NCBI GenBank assembly: GCA_002099365.1
Contig: MSED01000014.1
Coordinates: 1,798,001 to 1,862,000, forward strand
Direction: 5' to 3'
DNA: 64,000 nt
Origin: Phialophora verrucosa
Taxonomy: Eukaryota > Ascomycota > Eurotiomycetes > Chaetothyriales > Herpotrichiellaceae
Shown here: piece after piece, positions 44,027-55,914 of the stretch
Position numbering within the stretch: position 1 is the stretch's first letter
Layout: each line of letters starts with the position of its first letter
Program-made: the position numbers and the translations under genes
The notes under the pieces: model-generated
Told to the model about the DNA's origin: nothing
Databases searched by the model: none
The model's input: the letters and a program-made list of their open reading frames with translations, nothing else

Positions 44027-46596
44027 TCATGTAAACTCCACTGATGCCCCTGTCCTGCCTTCCTTTGCGAGCCTCGCCTGCGCCCGTTCTGCTCGTCGTC
44101 GCCTCCGGTTGTTGGCGTACTCTGTCGCTCCGCTTGTTTCAGTTCCAGGTGAAGTGACGCCACTGCCCGCCGGATATCCTAGGTTACTAGCACTGCCTGG
44201 TATAGGCGGCGGAGGCGGAAGGGGAACCTGATACGTATGACCTGTACCTGTCTGTACAGTGGTGGGTTCAGGGGGCGCTGGATAGGGCACTGCTGGTGGC
44301 GGAACAGGGGCTTGAGGTGTATATGCTGCTGCATGCTGTTGGGCAGCAGCTTCATTCTGGGCGGCCTGCTCGGCCTCAAGCGCTTCCGTACGTCTCCACC
44401 GCCGATCCGCGCTGCTGGGCCCAGCTTCACTGTCGCTTGCACTGACGGTCGAGTCTCTTCTCTGTCTCCTCGCTGCGGCAGATGCTTGCCGTTGTTTTCG
44501 TCGCTGTGAGGCGGCCTCTTCTTCGGTCAGGCGTCGTAATGTGACCCGCCCACCCTCATTGTGCATGTTGATCTTCACGCTGACGGGAGGCGATTCCATG
44601 CTGTCGGTATTGTTATTGCGGCTACTGTGACGTCGGCGGCGGCTTCCGTCCGCGGCCGCGGCACCGAGTGCTGCTCCTGCGAGGCCCGCTGCTGCTTCAT
44701 CCCCCAGATGATGTCTGTGTCTTTGGCGGCCGGAGCCGGTCGTGTAAAGTTCGCTCCCCGAGGAATCAAGGTGGGGTGGTGGAATAGGAGGCATGCCTTC
44801 ATGCCCAGGCAAGGTGCCTGGAACAGGCGGAGGTCCAGGGACCGGAGCAGCGCCGTATGGTGGACCTGGCTGGACAATGGGAGGATCTTGTCCCACCGGT
44901 CGAATCTGATGTCTGCTAGCAAGGGCACTTGCGGCGGCGGCACCAACTCCTGCGCCAGCTGCCGCGGGTATCGCTCCGCTCATCCCAGGTCCAGGCGGAC
45001 TCAAGTCTGTTGACAGATCTGATGCTGTCTGGCTGCCCGTTCTGCCATGGCGGGCTCGTCTCGGTGGGGTGACGCCGTCCCCGGTGTATCTGTGCTGCGA
45101 GTTCATCCGGGCGACTTTTTCCTGTTCTATTCTCTCTCTCCTCAACTGTTCTGCACGAAGCTCTTCTTTTCGCTGTCTGCGATTCTTAAACAGTTGGCGA
45201 ACTGCAAATACTGCTCCCCCAGCGGCCACGGCATCTCTGAAGGTGTGCGACCTTCTATCTCGGCGGGAGGGAGATCCTGAGGCAAAGGAGTCGAATGACG
45301 AGGACGACTCTGAATGTCTCCGGTAGGCTGACCCCGGTGTCATTGGCGGTTGAGCAAGAGGATGTGTTGGTCTGCTATAGCCTGGGCTTCCACCGGCACC
45401 TGGCGTGACAGGACGAACTGGAGGGGGTCTACCTTCCTCAATACGCGACATAGAATCTGAAGTGACTGACTGATTGCCACCAAGCGGTGGTCTGTACGGG
45501 CCAACATCGGAATCGTCGTCGCGTCTCCTCCGATCAAAGATTTTCTTCACCGCGGCGACTGCCCCGCCTATCGCTGCAACCTGTAGTAAGCGGTGTCCGA
45601 TGCCGTGGTGGGATCGGTCGGAAAACTTTTCGTCGTCGAAGGATGATCCGCTCCCGGTCACTTCGGTTCCTGCTCCATCGGTGTGTACCCTGCCAGGGGA
45701 GGGATCTCTCCTCGACGACCTTCTCCTCCATAACGCTGCGAGACCTGCGCCTGCTGCTCCGGCAGCTGCCAGTTTTCCAATGCCCGTGTGCCTGTGGTTA
45801 TCTCTCCGGTCGACGACCTCGTCGCTGTAGTAGCTGCCACCATCACTGCCATACCGAGCTCTTCGTCGTTCCGACAGCCATTGCAGGATAAAATATAGTA
45901 CAAGCAGGAAGAAGCCCCAAAGCGCGTAGAGCACAAAGAGGAATTGCGGCGAACCATAGAGCGTCAACCCTAGCGCGACCTGAGTGATGCCGAGCAAAGC
46001 AATAGCTCGACCAAGCCAGTGATGCAACATGGCGGTGAGTGGAATATGCAGCCGCCGTCTTCCCTTTTCTCTTCTGTGCACCATGCACCCTCCTATAATC
46101 TGCACCCATACCAGAACATAGATTGCGACTCCGATACCATGATGGGGATTCGTGAGGCTTCTGTTGGGACCTACAGCCTGGAAGCCAAGAATGATAATGA
46201 CCGTGCTCAGAAGGAGCGTCAGGATCTGGAGCCATATGTGCAGCCGCAGTGCCAGTCGGGGATTTCGACCGTAGAATCGCATGAGGAAGATGGCAAGTGG
46301 GACGATCCCGAGGAATGTGATGGCTGCGATGATACCGTGCGCTTCGACTAGCCCATGGTAGCCGGTCAAGGTGAAGAATCTATTTCCCATTCCTGTTTGA
46401 AGGGTCAGCCTGTTGCACCTCTTCAGATCCCTGTGCTGCTCTTACCATTGTACCTCATTGTCGCAAAGTTCAACCCGACCAGGGGAGGCAAGAGGAAGTC
46501 GTCTCTCCCTGCATCCCAGGTACCATCGCCAACATGCATTGTGTTCGAGTCGTAGGTGCTGCTCCCCGGCGGAGCGAGCTGCGGTGAGGGCGACAT
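44027..46596 (-). CDS. Cytochrome b561-domain protein with long Arg/Pro/Gly-rich tail
   Basis: Two exons, 46596-46446 and 46392-44027, give about 838 residues. Exon 1 encodes MSPSPQLAPPGSSTYDSNTM and then the family-typical VGDGTWD and VGLNFATMRYNG leading into MGNRF. The b561 core (about residues 60-250) has five or six helices with the expected haem-ligand histidines in VEAHGIIAAI, LRLHIWLQI, NPHHGIGVAIY and MLHHWLGRAIAL. This implies transmembrane electron transfer, probably ascorbate- or NADPH-linked. There is no DOMON domain. The remaining roughly 590 residues are low complexity. They carry four Ala/Gly zipper segments each followed by a basic cluster (for example VAAIGGAVAAVKKIFDRRRR and AVAAGGAVFAVRQLFKNRR), then Glu/Arg-rich coiled-coil and Pro-rich stretches. 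Divergent from the cystinosin gene with a 614-bp shared promoter. Confidence 0.9.
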
Positions 46597-47210
46597 GGTC
46601 CTGGGAGGCTATGCTCCGGAGATCAAGACGTCCGAACCATCCACAGCACGATATCACTGTTCTCGCGCCGAAGTTGTCACGGTGGAGGCAGAAGCGCTGC
46701 CGCTGGTTGTCGGTGAACTGAGCTCCAAGTGACTTTTTGTTTACTTCCAGCTCAGAAGCGGGGTCAAGTCGCGGTGAAGAAGCCTTCAAGCTGAGCCAAC
46801 GATTTTAGAGGTCGCTCAGTAATTGGGCACAGTATGTAACTGTCGTGAAAACTATTATTCTTCTGTCAATGCCATTGTCCAAACCGGACTCAGACTGAGC
46901 GGCACTGGTTGTCGCTTGGGCGGATGGTCGCACCTCGACAGTTGTTGGGGGCAACCCGGTTGGTGGAGAAATCCTGGTCGGCTGGCAGCGCCACACGCAC
47001 ACGCAACCCTCTCGAGGACCCCTCTGCTGCCCTGTGTCTAGCCTATCACGTTGCACGCTTGCTGGGAACGGATGCCCAGATCGCCTCATCGCTTGGGCCG
47101 CCATAGTGCAGTTTCTCATGGATAAGCAGTCCGTGAAGAAGACTGTCGCAGTTCATCGAGGTCGAGGTCGCGGTCGCATCTCGCAGCCGCAGATTGTGTG
47201 TCCCGTAATC
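46597..47210. other. Divergent promoter between the b561 and cystinosin genes
   Basis: No gene is supported. A GGTCGAGGTCGCGGTCGC tract lies 40-60 bp upstream of the cystinosin start. An in-frame upstream ATG at about 47118 could extend the cystinosin N-terminus, but the added sequence is Arg-rich and not family-like. Confidence 0.55.
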
Positions 47211-48237
47211 ATGACGATTGACGACGAGCAGTGGGCGCACTTCGTAAGAGCGGTTTCCAGGTGACCCTCTCTGTCAAACGCAGTTGGGTCGTGACGGCGA
47301 AAACACTGACAGATGAAACCAGGCTTCTGGGATGGATATAGTGAGTCCGCAACGTCCGCATACGACTCGGCGCTGATGCCAACACAGCACATTATCATGG
47401 AGTGCTTCTTTCTACCCTCAACCGCGGTTGAACTGGAAGCGCCGCTCAACCCAAGGGCTGGCCATCGACTTCCCGCTGCTTAACGTTCTAGGATTTGTCT
47501 GCTATAGCATCTCGACTTGTTGTTTTTGGTTTTCACCAACTATCCGACAGCAATATGCGGCAAGGCACCCGGCATCACCGGAGCCCACGGTCCAACTCAA
47601 CGATGTAGCCTTCGGCGTTCACGCTGTCATCCTGGTCTCGGTGACGTACTCACAGTTCTTCTTCCGGCTATGGGGATTCCCTGTCTCATCTCGTCAGCGA
47701 GCCAGCCTGCCGGTCTTAGGAATCCTCTGGGGGAGTATTGTGGGTGTTGCGGCCGTCACAGTCGTGGTGGTGTTTCGCTCGGGTTGGAGGGACCAGGATC
47801 CGCTCGACTGGGCCTGGATTGATGTGGTGAGACCTTCATGTTCCCGAAAATGGGCGCTTGGTTGTCGTGCTGACCGATGGATATCGCAGTTGTACACATT
47901 GGGTTATGTCAAACTCACTGCCACGTTCGTCAAGTACATCCCGCAAGCCTTCTTCAATTACAAGCGCAAATCGACCGAGGGCTGGAGCATTTGGCAGATC
48001 ATGTTCGATCTCACAGGAGGCGTGCTGTCTGTTGCACAACTCGTCCTGGATGCAAGTTTTGGTGGTGACTGGAGTGGAATCACCGGCAATCCGCTGAAAC
48101 TGGGTCTCGCAAACATCAGCATGGCTTTTGATGTGGTTTTCATCACGCAACACTTTATCCTCTACCGTGGTCAGGATGATGCCTCGACCACCCCGGACGA
48201 TGAGGACGACCCGCAGAGGCCGTTGCTCACTCAATGA
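47211..48237 (+). CDS. ERS1: Cystinosin homologue (PQ-loop lysosomal/vacuolar cystine transporter)
   Basis: Seven-helix PQ-loop protein that exports cystine from the vacuole with protons. Exons: 47211-47260, 47323-47340, 47388-47826, 47890-48237, about 284 residues. The junctions give VSRLLGWIYTLSWSASFYPQ, containing the first PQ motif, then PRLNWKRRSTQGLAIDFPLL and NVLGFVCYSIS. The second PQ motif is in VKYIPQAFFNYKRKSTEGWS, followed by FDLTGGVLSVAQLVLD and ending with an acidic tail. Exon 2 is only 18 nt long. The last intron (63 nt) has no stop in frame, so retention would insert 21 residues just after the fourth helix region. The start at 47211 (MTIDDEQWAHF) gives the usual short luminal N-terminus. 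Confidence 0.92.
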
Positions 48238-51099
48238 CAGCGCAACAGCTATGTCTCGTATAACCTTGTGGATGTGGCGGCGCATCATTTCCACGTCGGT
48301 TTCGTTATCAATAAAATATTGAAGGAGAGATGACGCTTGTTCGGCCGCGACGCCAGCCATTTTTCTCACTCTGACTTGAGGGCATCACTGTCTCTCCTAC
48401 TTTTGCGAGACTCGTTGCCAAATGTGGAACATGCGGCTTCCAAAGGGTTCAATGGATTCTCGCTAAATGACGCCTTCGGCCCCATCCAGCGGATTGCCAT
48501 GCGGCCGCTGACGGCGCGTCGCCGAACGGTCTGGGCGTGGAAATTGAAGATTCGAGCTTTGCGGCACGGTATCAGTACGGTGTCCGGATGTCTAGCGCTG
48601 CTCAAAAGGGTGCGCTGTCAGACGGTGGGATTAGACAGGTATAGATCTGGGGGAAGGACTGGGCTGTGCTTGGGTTATTGCAGTCTTCAGGCTCGAGGAA
48701 GCAGAGCACAGAGATGAGGCAGACTTATCCTGCCAAGCCCATAGAGGGGGCCGATCGCCTTGAATAGACGTACCACACCATGCTTGACTTGATATAGGAT
48801 TTCTGGGGCCGCGTCTAGACGAATCCATGGGGACGACGGACAGGCGAGGCTGCACGCTACGTTTCATGAGCCGAAATAGTCGGTCGTAGCCGACGTCGTC
48901 GGCGGTCTTGTCTCCGTGCCCTGGATGCCCGATATGACTTTGTGATGACGGATCTATCGACAAGTTATTTCAGCTCAGGGCATGCCAACGCGAGACGAGA
49001 CAGAAGATGACGAGATCGGGACGGAGGAGACGCGGCCTCCGTCGCATCGCTTCCATCTTTAGGAAGCTGCATCCCTGCGCTGAGAAGGTCGGATTGCGTA
49101 TCGTTTGTAGCCAATGCGAAAGTCAAAGGCGGTTTTGAGTTTGAATCGGACGCACTTGGGCGTGGTCGAGGGGACGAATTCGCCCAGCGAAGCGAGGCGT
49201 GTTCGACGAGCGACGATCTCTTTGGTTGCGGTGTCGCAGTCAGAAGCACTTCTGGCTGGCCGCTAACCCATTCACATCGAACCCTCCAGGCGAGGCTTGA
49301 CTAATGAGGAACTGAGGGTTCGCATGCACGTCCAAGGGCGTCAAGCAAGCTAGCGACAGCGGGCCGACCACCTCCCTTGAGGCTCTTCGTCACTGTGGCT
49401 TGGCTCGCAGCAACATCCAAGCCAGACTTCTCCGGGCTGAGGGATTGTCGAGGCGACGAGGACAGACCGAGCCGTGACTGAGGACTGCGGTCAGGGCGCG
49501 ATGAAGACTAAATACTGCATCCTGCGGTTGACTACTTCTAGCAGCACTACAAGTGCCATGGACTTCTCCTGCGCCCAACGCAATTCGTAAGTGTGTAGGA
49601 GCGCTAGATTAGCTGGCTGTAGTCTTGTGGTCTGCTGGCAACACGCACTGCACACCCTGCTCGGTCGTCGGTTTTGTCCTCAGGCATGATTTTCCGTGTG
49701 CCAAAACTGCCGAACACGAAGTCGAGCAGTCTCACGGTATCCATCTCATCTCGATGAATCAGAGGCGGTTCTGCACCGAACAGGGAGAAGCAGGTGTCGC
49801 TGGCTGGGCCAGTGAGGCGTTCCTGCTTTGCCCACCCACTAGTCAGTGCACGCAGCCATGTGCTGTTCGAGGTGGTTGCTTATCTTCGATCGCTTTTCGG
49901 ACTGCGTCAGGTTATTCTTGTCTGGGCCTGCTGTCGCAAGCAACGAACAAAGGATGTCTAGTTCTTAGGCGTCAGAAGGGCCGCCTTACACTCGCCATGC
50001 CCCAATAAGAGCCCCGGTGCCCCCGGCGCCCCTGGGCCTCCACTCTTCCCGTCTCTCGCGCCTATCATCGTCCAGCACCCGCTCGTTACCGGTCACCCGA
50101 GGAGCCTCAGCTTAACTTAGCTGGACCGCCGGGGGGTTTTGCTGGCTACTCGTAGGCTAAGGTAACTTAGCTCAGCACACCACAGCCGCATCACTCGCAT
50201 CCAGACTCACCAAGTCATCACAATGGCCGTCCTAGTACAAATCCAACCACGAGACCTCGTCGACAACGCAGCATGAGCCAAGCACCGCAACGAAGCATCT
50301 CAAAATCTTCCCTCACCAACCTTCCTCCAGTGTATCCCTGCAGCCCTCGAGCCCTCATCCTCTTCGCAACGGACTTAGTACCACTGATCCCGGGAAGCCG
50401 CGGGGCTGTGCTCCTCCTCTAAGCCTCAAGGCTCCAATATTTTGTGAAGTTGCTCCGCATCCCTTCACCTACTCGTACCAGGAGGTGATGCTCCTGGGCG
50501 ACTCGTCAGATCTCGCTCAGACGGGCAGCCTCGCAAGACGACCTCTTCAACCTCGCTGCACCCCGCGACGACGTCTCCCTCTTCTGCCCACAACCACCAT
50601 CCGCCGCGGCGCTCAACTTTGACGCTGCTCGAGTTGTTCCGCCGTCAGGCCAGCCCAGCCAGAGCATTCAAGGGTTCAGAGCCTCCCGAGCGACGAGCCT
50701 CATCCGCGGCTGCAGAGCCCCTCACTCGTCCTCCCGAGACGCTCCCACACGCAAAACCCAATTTCACCGGTACGAGCGCGTCTTACCCCCCTCTCCTCTC
50801 TGTCAAACCTCTCGGGCCAATGACTCGTCCAAACCTTGTATCGTCACTTTCTGGCTCAGCGGTCGCCGCTCCCCTCCCCAAAATGCGAGAGTGCCGATCG
50901 CTCGTCCCAGCTGAGGTCGGTCTGGAACTTCATAGCCCTCATGGCTAGACCCTGTCACGTAGAGTTTCGTCTACAACCCGCTTCTGCATGATCACTGAAT
51001 CTGCTGTTCGCAAGTACTGTTATTTGATGTTATTCGACCCCACGACTCTCCCCTCGGTCTCGGTCTCGCTCTCTGGCAATTGGAAGTGTTTGCACTGAC
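48238..51099. other. Intergenic of 2.9 kb with unresolved coding-like patches
   Basis: On the minus strand, 49249-48965 (95 codons) and 48963-48631 have moderate protein-like content but no recognised family, and I could not join them. On the plus strand, an ATG in good context at 50223 reads 17 codons (MAVLVQIQPRDLVDNAA) and then TGA. Further plus-strand patches such as HPFTYSYQEVMLLGDSSDLA lie near 50459-50520. A decayed gene is possible, but none is called. Confidence 0.4.
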
Positions 51100-51270
51100 A
51101 TGGCTCGCCGAACAGAAAGGGACTTTGAAGATCTCGATTGCGGAGGACGACTGTCTTGCTAAACGACACTTCCACAACCGTCAAGGACTAGCCACAGTCC
51201 TCCTGGGTCCAACCGACCCGGTTTCGTCAAGCCGTTGGACGATTGGCCATGTGATTCCTTCGGTTCACCC

Positions 51271-53077
51271 ATGTCCCATCAGGAATCGTTCTACGACTTT
51301 GAAAGAGACATTCTCAACCGGACTCCGCCCCTTGTGGCCGTAAAGCCGAATTTGGAGCCGCACGACAGTCCTGCGCCTCTTGTCCCCGTCGACGCTTCTT
51401 CCGACTCGTCGGACGTGGAAGACTCGGACGGTGTAGGGTCATCCAGGAAGAAGAAGAAGCGGAAGGGTCGAACAAACCCAACCTTTGCCGACGGCGTACT
51501 GATTCGTTCCCTAGATCCTAACCAAAACGAATTAGCCAGCCACGTTGAGAGGCACGCTTTAGAATCAGCAAGCCAGTCGGAGGTGGAAGAGGAGGACAAT
51601 GATGCTGGCCGACGACGGCAGATGAGCAGGTCGAGCGATGTGGTTCAGTCTAGGGCAACGCAGAGTGCAGCCAGACGCCGGGAGATTGCCATCTCCCACA
51701 ATTCCGACAAGGAAGATGACTGGCCGATGATCGATACCCCGGCCAATGCGGCTGACGCGAGATATCCGCGCTCGTCACCGAGTGCCTCTGGTGACTGCCG
51801 CCGACCTCGTCATGAAGAGCAAAACCAAACTTCAAATCACCCTCCGCGGGAAGACCCTCCAAAGAAGCAGTTCGACACTCGTCCGCCTCCTTTGAACGAG
51901 AAACCGGGCCTGAAACTGAAGCCAAGCCGTGGACCTGTCGAGGAGGACGAGGACTCGATCATCAAGTCGCCAGCCCTTGCGAAATTCGCCATCGCACGCG
52001 ATGATGCACCTCCGGATTTTATCCTCCCTGCATTGCAGAAGAAATCGCCGCCGCGGTCCTCGCCGGCAGGTCTACCCGATCTGAAGCACAACCTCCCAAG
52101 TATCAAGACCGCCATAGGTGATCTTCCGGACTCGAGCTTCTCCAGATTTGCTAGCATGTCTCCCATGGGCCGTCCATCTCCGATTCACTTGGCACAATAT
52201 GCATCGCCCGTAACTTATTCAGCTCTATCACCTCGGGCGCCCATGGGTCCTCCTTCACATCACGAATGGAGAGCGACAACTCGTGACTCGAACACATCGA
52301 CGTCTTCGAGTTATGCTAGCTCCTCGGCCACGGGGTCCACACCGGCCTCGTCGATGACTGTGCCATCTCCAGCGCCATCGTACCCGTCGCCCTCGTATCC
52401 GTCACCTTCGCATCCATCGCCCCCGCACCCGTCGCCCTCAGACCCGTCGACCTCGCTCCCACAGCCATCGCAACCTTCGCCCTTGCCAGCTGTGCCAGAA
52501 GAGGGCACCGAGACGATCCGGCGAGATCCTTTCGATGAGAGCGAATCGAAGGTCAAGCCTGAATCACAGTCCGAGGCACCGCCTGGTGACGGTTTCCCTG
52601 CCGATGCCTCTCCTGCAGGCCGTTACATCGGAGGGGCCTACATCTGCATGTATCATGGATGTACCGCATCGCCCTTCCAGACTCAATATCTGTTGAACAG
52701 TCACATGAACGTCCATTCCAACTCACGCACCCATTTTTGTTCTGTGAAAGGCTGTCCGCGCGGCCCTGGTGGTCAAGGCTTCAAGAGGAAGAACGAGATG
52801 ATCAGGTGTGCATTTTGATGATCAATAAATCCTCCTATACTACGACAGACCGCTAACTTGCTTCGTTCTTAGACACGGTTTAGTCCACAAATCTCCAGGA
52901 TACATATGTCCGTTTTGCCCTGACCAAGAGCACCGATATCCTCGACCAGATAACCTGCAACGGCATGTGCGGCAGCATCACGTGGACAAGGATCGAGATG
53001 ACCCCGTCCTCCGCGACGTCCTCGATCAGCGCATCGAGGGAGGGACGCGTGGCGGAAGGCGGCGAATGCGGTTATGA
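51271..53077 (+). CDS. C2H2 zinc-finger protein with long disordered N-terminus
   Basis: Probable nuclear DNA-binding protein. Exons are 51271-52805 and 52873-53077, about 579 residues. The first 440 residues are disordered: acidic patch SDSSDVEDSDG, basic NLS-like RKKKKRKGR, and Ser/Pro-rich repeats (PSYPSPSYPSPSHPSP, about 52375-52450). Three C2H2 fingers follow. Finger 1 is CMYHGC ... HMNVH, finger 2 is CSVKGC ... HGLVH, split by the intron, and finger 3 is CPFC ... HVRQH; the C-terminus is basic (GGRRRMRL). The start may lie further upstream at ATG 51100. There MARRTERDFEDLDCGGRL would join PPGSNRPGFVKPLDDWPCD through a 45-nt intron (51153-51197) that removes an in-frame TAA. I report the first ATG that needs no such intron. 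Confidence 0.85.
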
Positions 53078-54732
53078 CCATTGTGGAAGATTGTCAACCC
53101 GGTCACGGCACCCGACTCGACCATTCCGCTCCATGCGGCAAACGCCGGCCGCCACCGCCTGCCTGACCGAGCCCAGTCTCTGTACAGCACACTCACTTTC
53201 GTTTCGCTTCATATTCCCAAGAACTTGGTTTTTACCTTTCCCGTCAAGTGTGGCATTTCGGGTGACTGGATAAAAAAGGTGTCTAAGTTACTCATGCCAC
53301 GGGCTTGTCATATAGTACACACGCCTCACGCCACGGTCGATTCTTGCAAGATGTATCAGTCCCGGCACGAAACAATTTCACTCGACTGCCAGCCATCCTT
53401 TCTTGTTGTGTGGCGTCGACCACTTCAACTCGGATTCCCTTGCTAATTGCTGGAAGTGCCAATGGTATGCCTGGGATGACGAAAGAAGAGGGCGTCCACA
53501 TATACACATCTTGTGCTTGGTGCTTAGCTCCCGGGGCCAGAAGACGGCGTTCAGAGGGCCGCTATATTGAGCGGTTCACGACATTTACGATTCTCACGAT
53601 CACAGACATGCACGGCCACGTTTCATTCTTTGGGGATGGTTGGATGGATTGGTGGAAGGACGGATGGGGCGATGCCCAAGCTTTTTTCTTTCTACTGGCA
53701 CATATTATGGAATATGAAGAGGAAGGAGATGAAGCTTTTGCGGCGGAGAACGAGCGAGTCAGTCGGTCAGCAGCAACGAGGCTGAGGGTTGAGGTTTTCT
53801 TTCCGATACTCGAGTGAGCCATCAATCAATCTGGCAATCAATCAGTCACTTGGACGGGGACTGTTGGCGGAGAGTGCAGTTTCCGCCTGATGCACTTTGC
53901 GCACGTCCTCGCTCACATACTGTCACCACACTGGTCGAGCGCGCGAGGGAGCGACACGTTCAGAGCAGAGCAAAATAGAATCGGGATCGTTAATCATCGA
54001 ACGTGCTTCCCGCTCGGTGTGCGCGCCTACGTGCCCCGGCCTTCCTGCCTGCCTGCCTGCCTGCTTCCTTACTGCACATGCTCTATTCAAATCCCACCCG
54101 CGACAATCGTCGACATGGACACAACCCAGAGATACGCCGCGGGATAATACAGCGCACAGGACCCGTGCGTGCTAGAGACAATGCAAGTCCGTCGACGTTT
54201 CCAGTATTTGCATAGAGCTAAGCGCAAGTCTATTCGGTCCAGTCGTCCAGTCCATTTCGTACATGTGCGCCATCTTTATCCATCTGGCCGGTCTCAATCA
54301 TGCGTTGTTTTTCTTTTTCGCGTCTCTTCCAATTACCTGTCCTTGTGCCTGTACCTGTGCCTGTGCGTGTCGGATCACGTCACGAGAAGGACAGGCGGGA
54401 TAGGAAGGCATGGATGATGATAGTACATGGCACATCATCAGAAGGGCGGTGGGATAGAAAGGCATGGATGATAATAGTACATGGCGGTTAAGTGGCTAAA
54501 TACCTAGGTATTAGGGACTCCGTGAGGAGGCAAGGAGAGCAGAAGATGAACGAACGATCACGAACGATCTTCAGGAGGACGTAGTGTACAAGGATTAGAT
54601 GGTCGTTATCGACGCTTTGTGCCTAGGCGGCCACGGCATCAGCGGTTCTTATTCTTGACCTTTGGATTTCCCGTCTGCTGTATCAAGCCACAGGCTGTTC
54701 CTCTAACGCGCGTCCAAGATACAGTCGCTTAC
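53078..54732. other. Intergenic between convergent genes
   Basis: No gene is supported. It holds a TGCC microsatellite at 54044-54063 and a duplicated 43-bp block (GGCGGGATAGGAAGGCATGG and GGTGGGATAGAAAGGCATGG, each followed by ATGAT and AATAGTACATGGC or TAGTACATGGC) at about 54395-54485. Confidence 0.6.
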
Positions 54733-55914
54733 TCAAACGCCCGTCAAGTTGGACAGCTTGTCCTGGATCCTCTCAGCAAGAGTGGCCCCGACCTCTTTCG
54801 AGCGGCCCGCGAGCATGGTGTCGATCTCGTCCATGGTCGTCGGCTCGGTCAACCCCCACAGCTTCCACTCCCCGTCCTGGCCCTTGGAGGTGATCTTCTG
54901 GATGACGACGTAATCCGTGTGGTTGCGAATGGTGCTCTGGGCCGCGTCCGCGAGCGCGTAATTCTGCATGCTGCGGATCCGCACGATACACTGGCGGATG
55001 TATGCGTCCCCGACGGGCAAGGGCGCCAGGCGGTCCGAGACGACCCGGGCGGGCGAACTCGGCAGCAAAGGTGAGAGAGGCCACCTGTCCAGCCAGGCCC
55101 AGTACTGCCGCCCCGTGTAGCCGATGAGCTTCCACCACTCGACGTACTTGCGCGGGCCCCTGGACATGGCCTTGCGCTGATCGATGCGCGTCCTCGCCGT
55201 GGCGAGCAGGCCCTCGCAGCAGAGGGCCTGCAGGATCTTCATGTCCCCTTTGCCCAGCGCGACGTGGAATCGCTCGTGCAGGTCCTTGGCCACGGCCACC
55301 CTCGAGTCCAGCTCCATGGGCTTCCTCATCTTCTTCCCCGTCAGAGGGTCGCGTTTGGCGTCCCATTTCAGGAACACCACCAGTCTGTTCGAGTCGCAGA
55401 AAGAAAGAGAAAATGTCAGCCACGTTTCACGTCCGCTTCTCCACAGGTTCTGCGGTGCTGTGCTGTGCGGTGCTGGGGAGGTTTCTGCAATCACTTACGA
55501 CCACCAGTCCTTGAACGCTGTCTTCAACTGTAGCCAATGGATCTTTGATCTCTTCAGAGTCGTCCAGGGGGGAAGTTCGCTCGACGGAGGGAGGATGAAG
55601 GTCTGGGGCAGTTTCCCCAGGTCGTTGCCCATCTGTTGTTTGCTGGCCTTCTTGACTTGGCTTTTCATCGAGCTCTGTCGGGGGAGTTTCGAGTCAAGGT
55701 TCGTGTGTTGGTTCTTGACTACGGCCGCGGCATCTCTGCGTCGTGTGGTCGAGAATTGGCGGGTCGAGAGGGAGGATATTCGGCTGGCGCACTGAGGGCA
55801 GGGGCGCCGGATTTGAGCAAGCGATCTGCTGGTGATGATGGGGGTGGTGGTGGTGGGAAAGGGGAATGTCATGGTGGCCTGCACGGGCAGCAGTTTTGTG
55901 ATAGACTGCGACAT
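54733..55914 (-). CDS. MBA1: Mba1/mL45-like mitochondrial inner-membrane protein (Tim44-like fold)
   Basis: Related to yeast Mba1 and ribosomal protein mL45, which tether the mitoribosome to the inner membrane and help insert newly made proteins. Exons are 55914-55499 and 55384-54733, about 355 residues. The N-terminus is rich in Arg, Ser and Thr without acidic residues (SRSLAQIRRPCPQCASRISS, then LSTRQFSTTRRR), a strong presequence. A second in-frame ATG at 55872 (MTFPFPTTTTP) is an equally plausible start. The Tim44-like core includes LALGKGDMKILQALC-type helix sequence, YVEWWKLIGYTG, VVSDRLAPLP, QCIVRIRSMQ, DYVVIQKITSKGQDGEWKLW and GLTEPTTMDEIDTMLAG. The donor gtaagt at 55498 and the acceptor at 55385 restore WWSLVVFLKWD. 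The family assignment rests on these core motifs. Confidence 0.8.
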
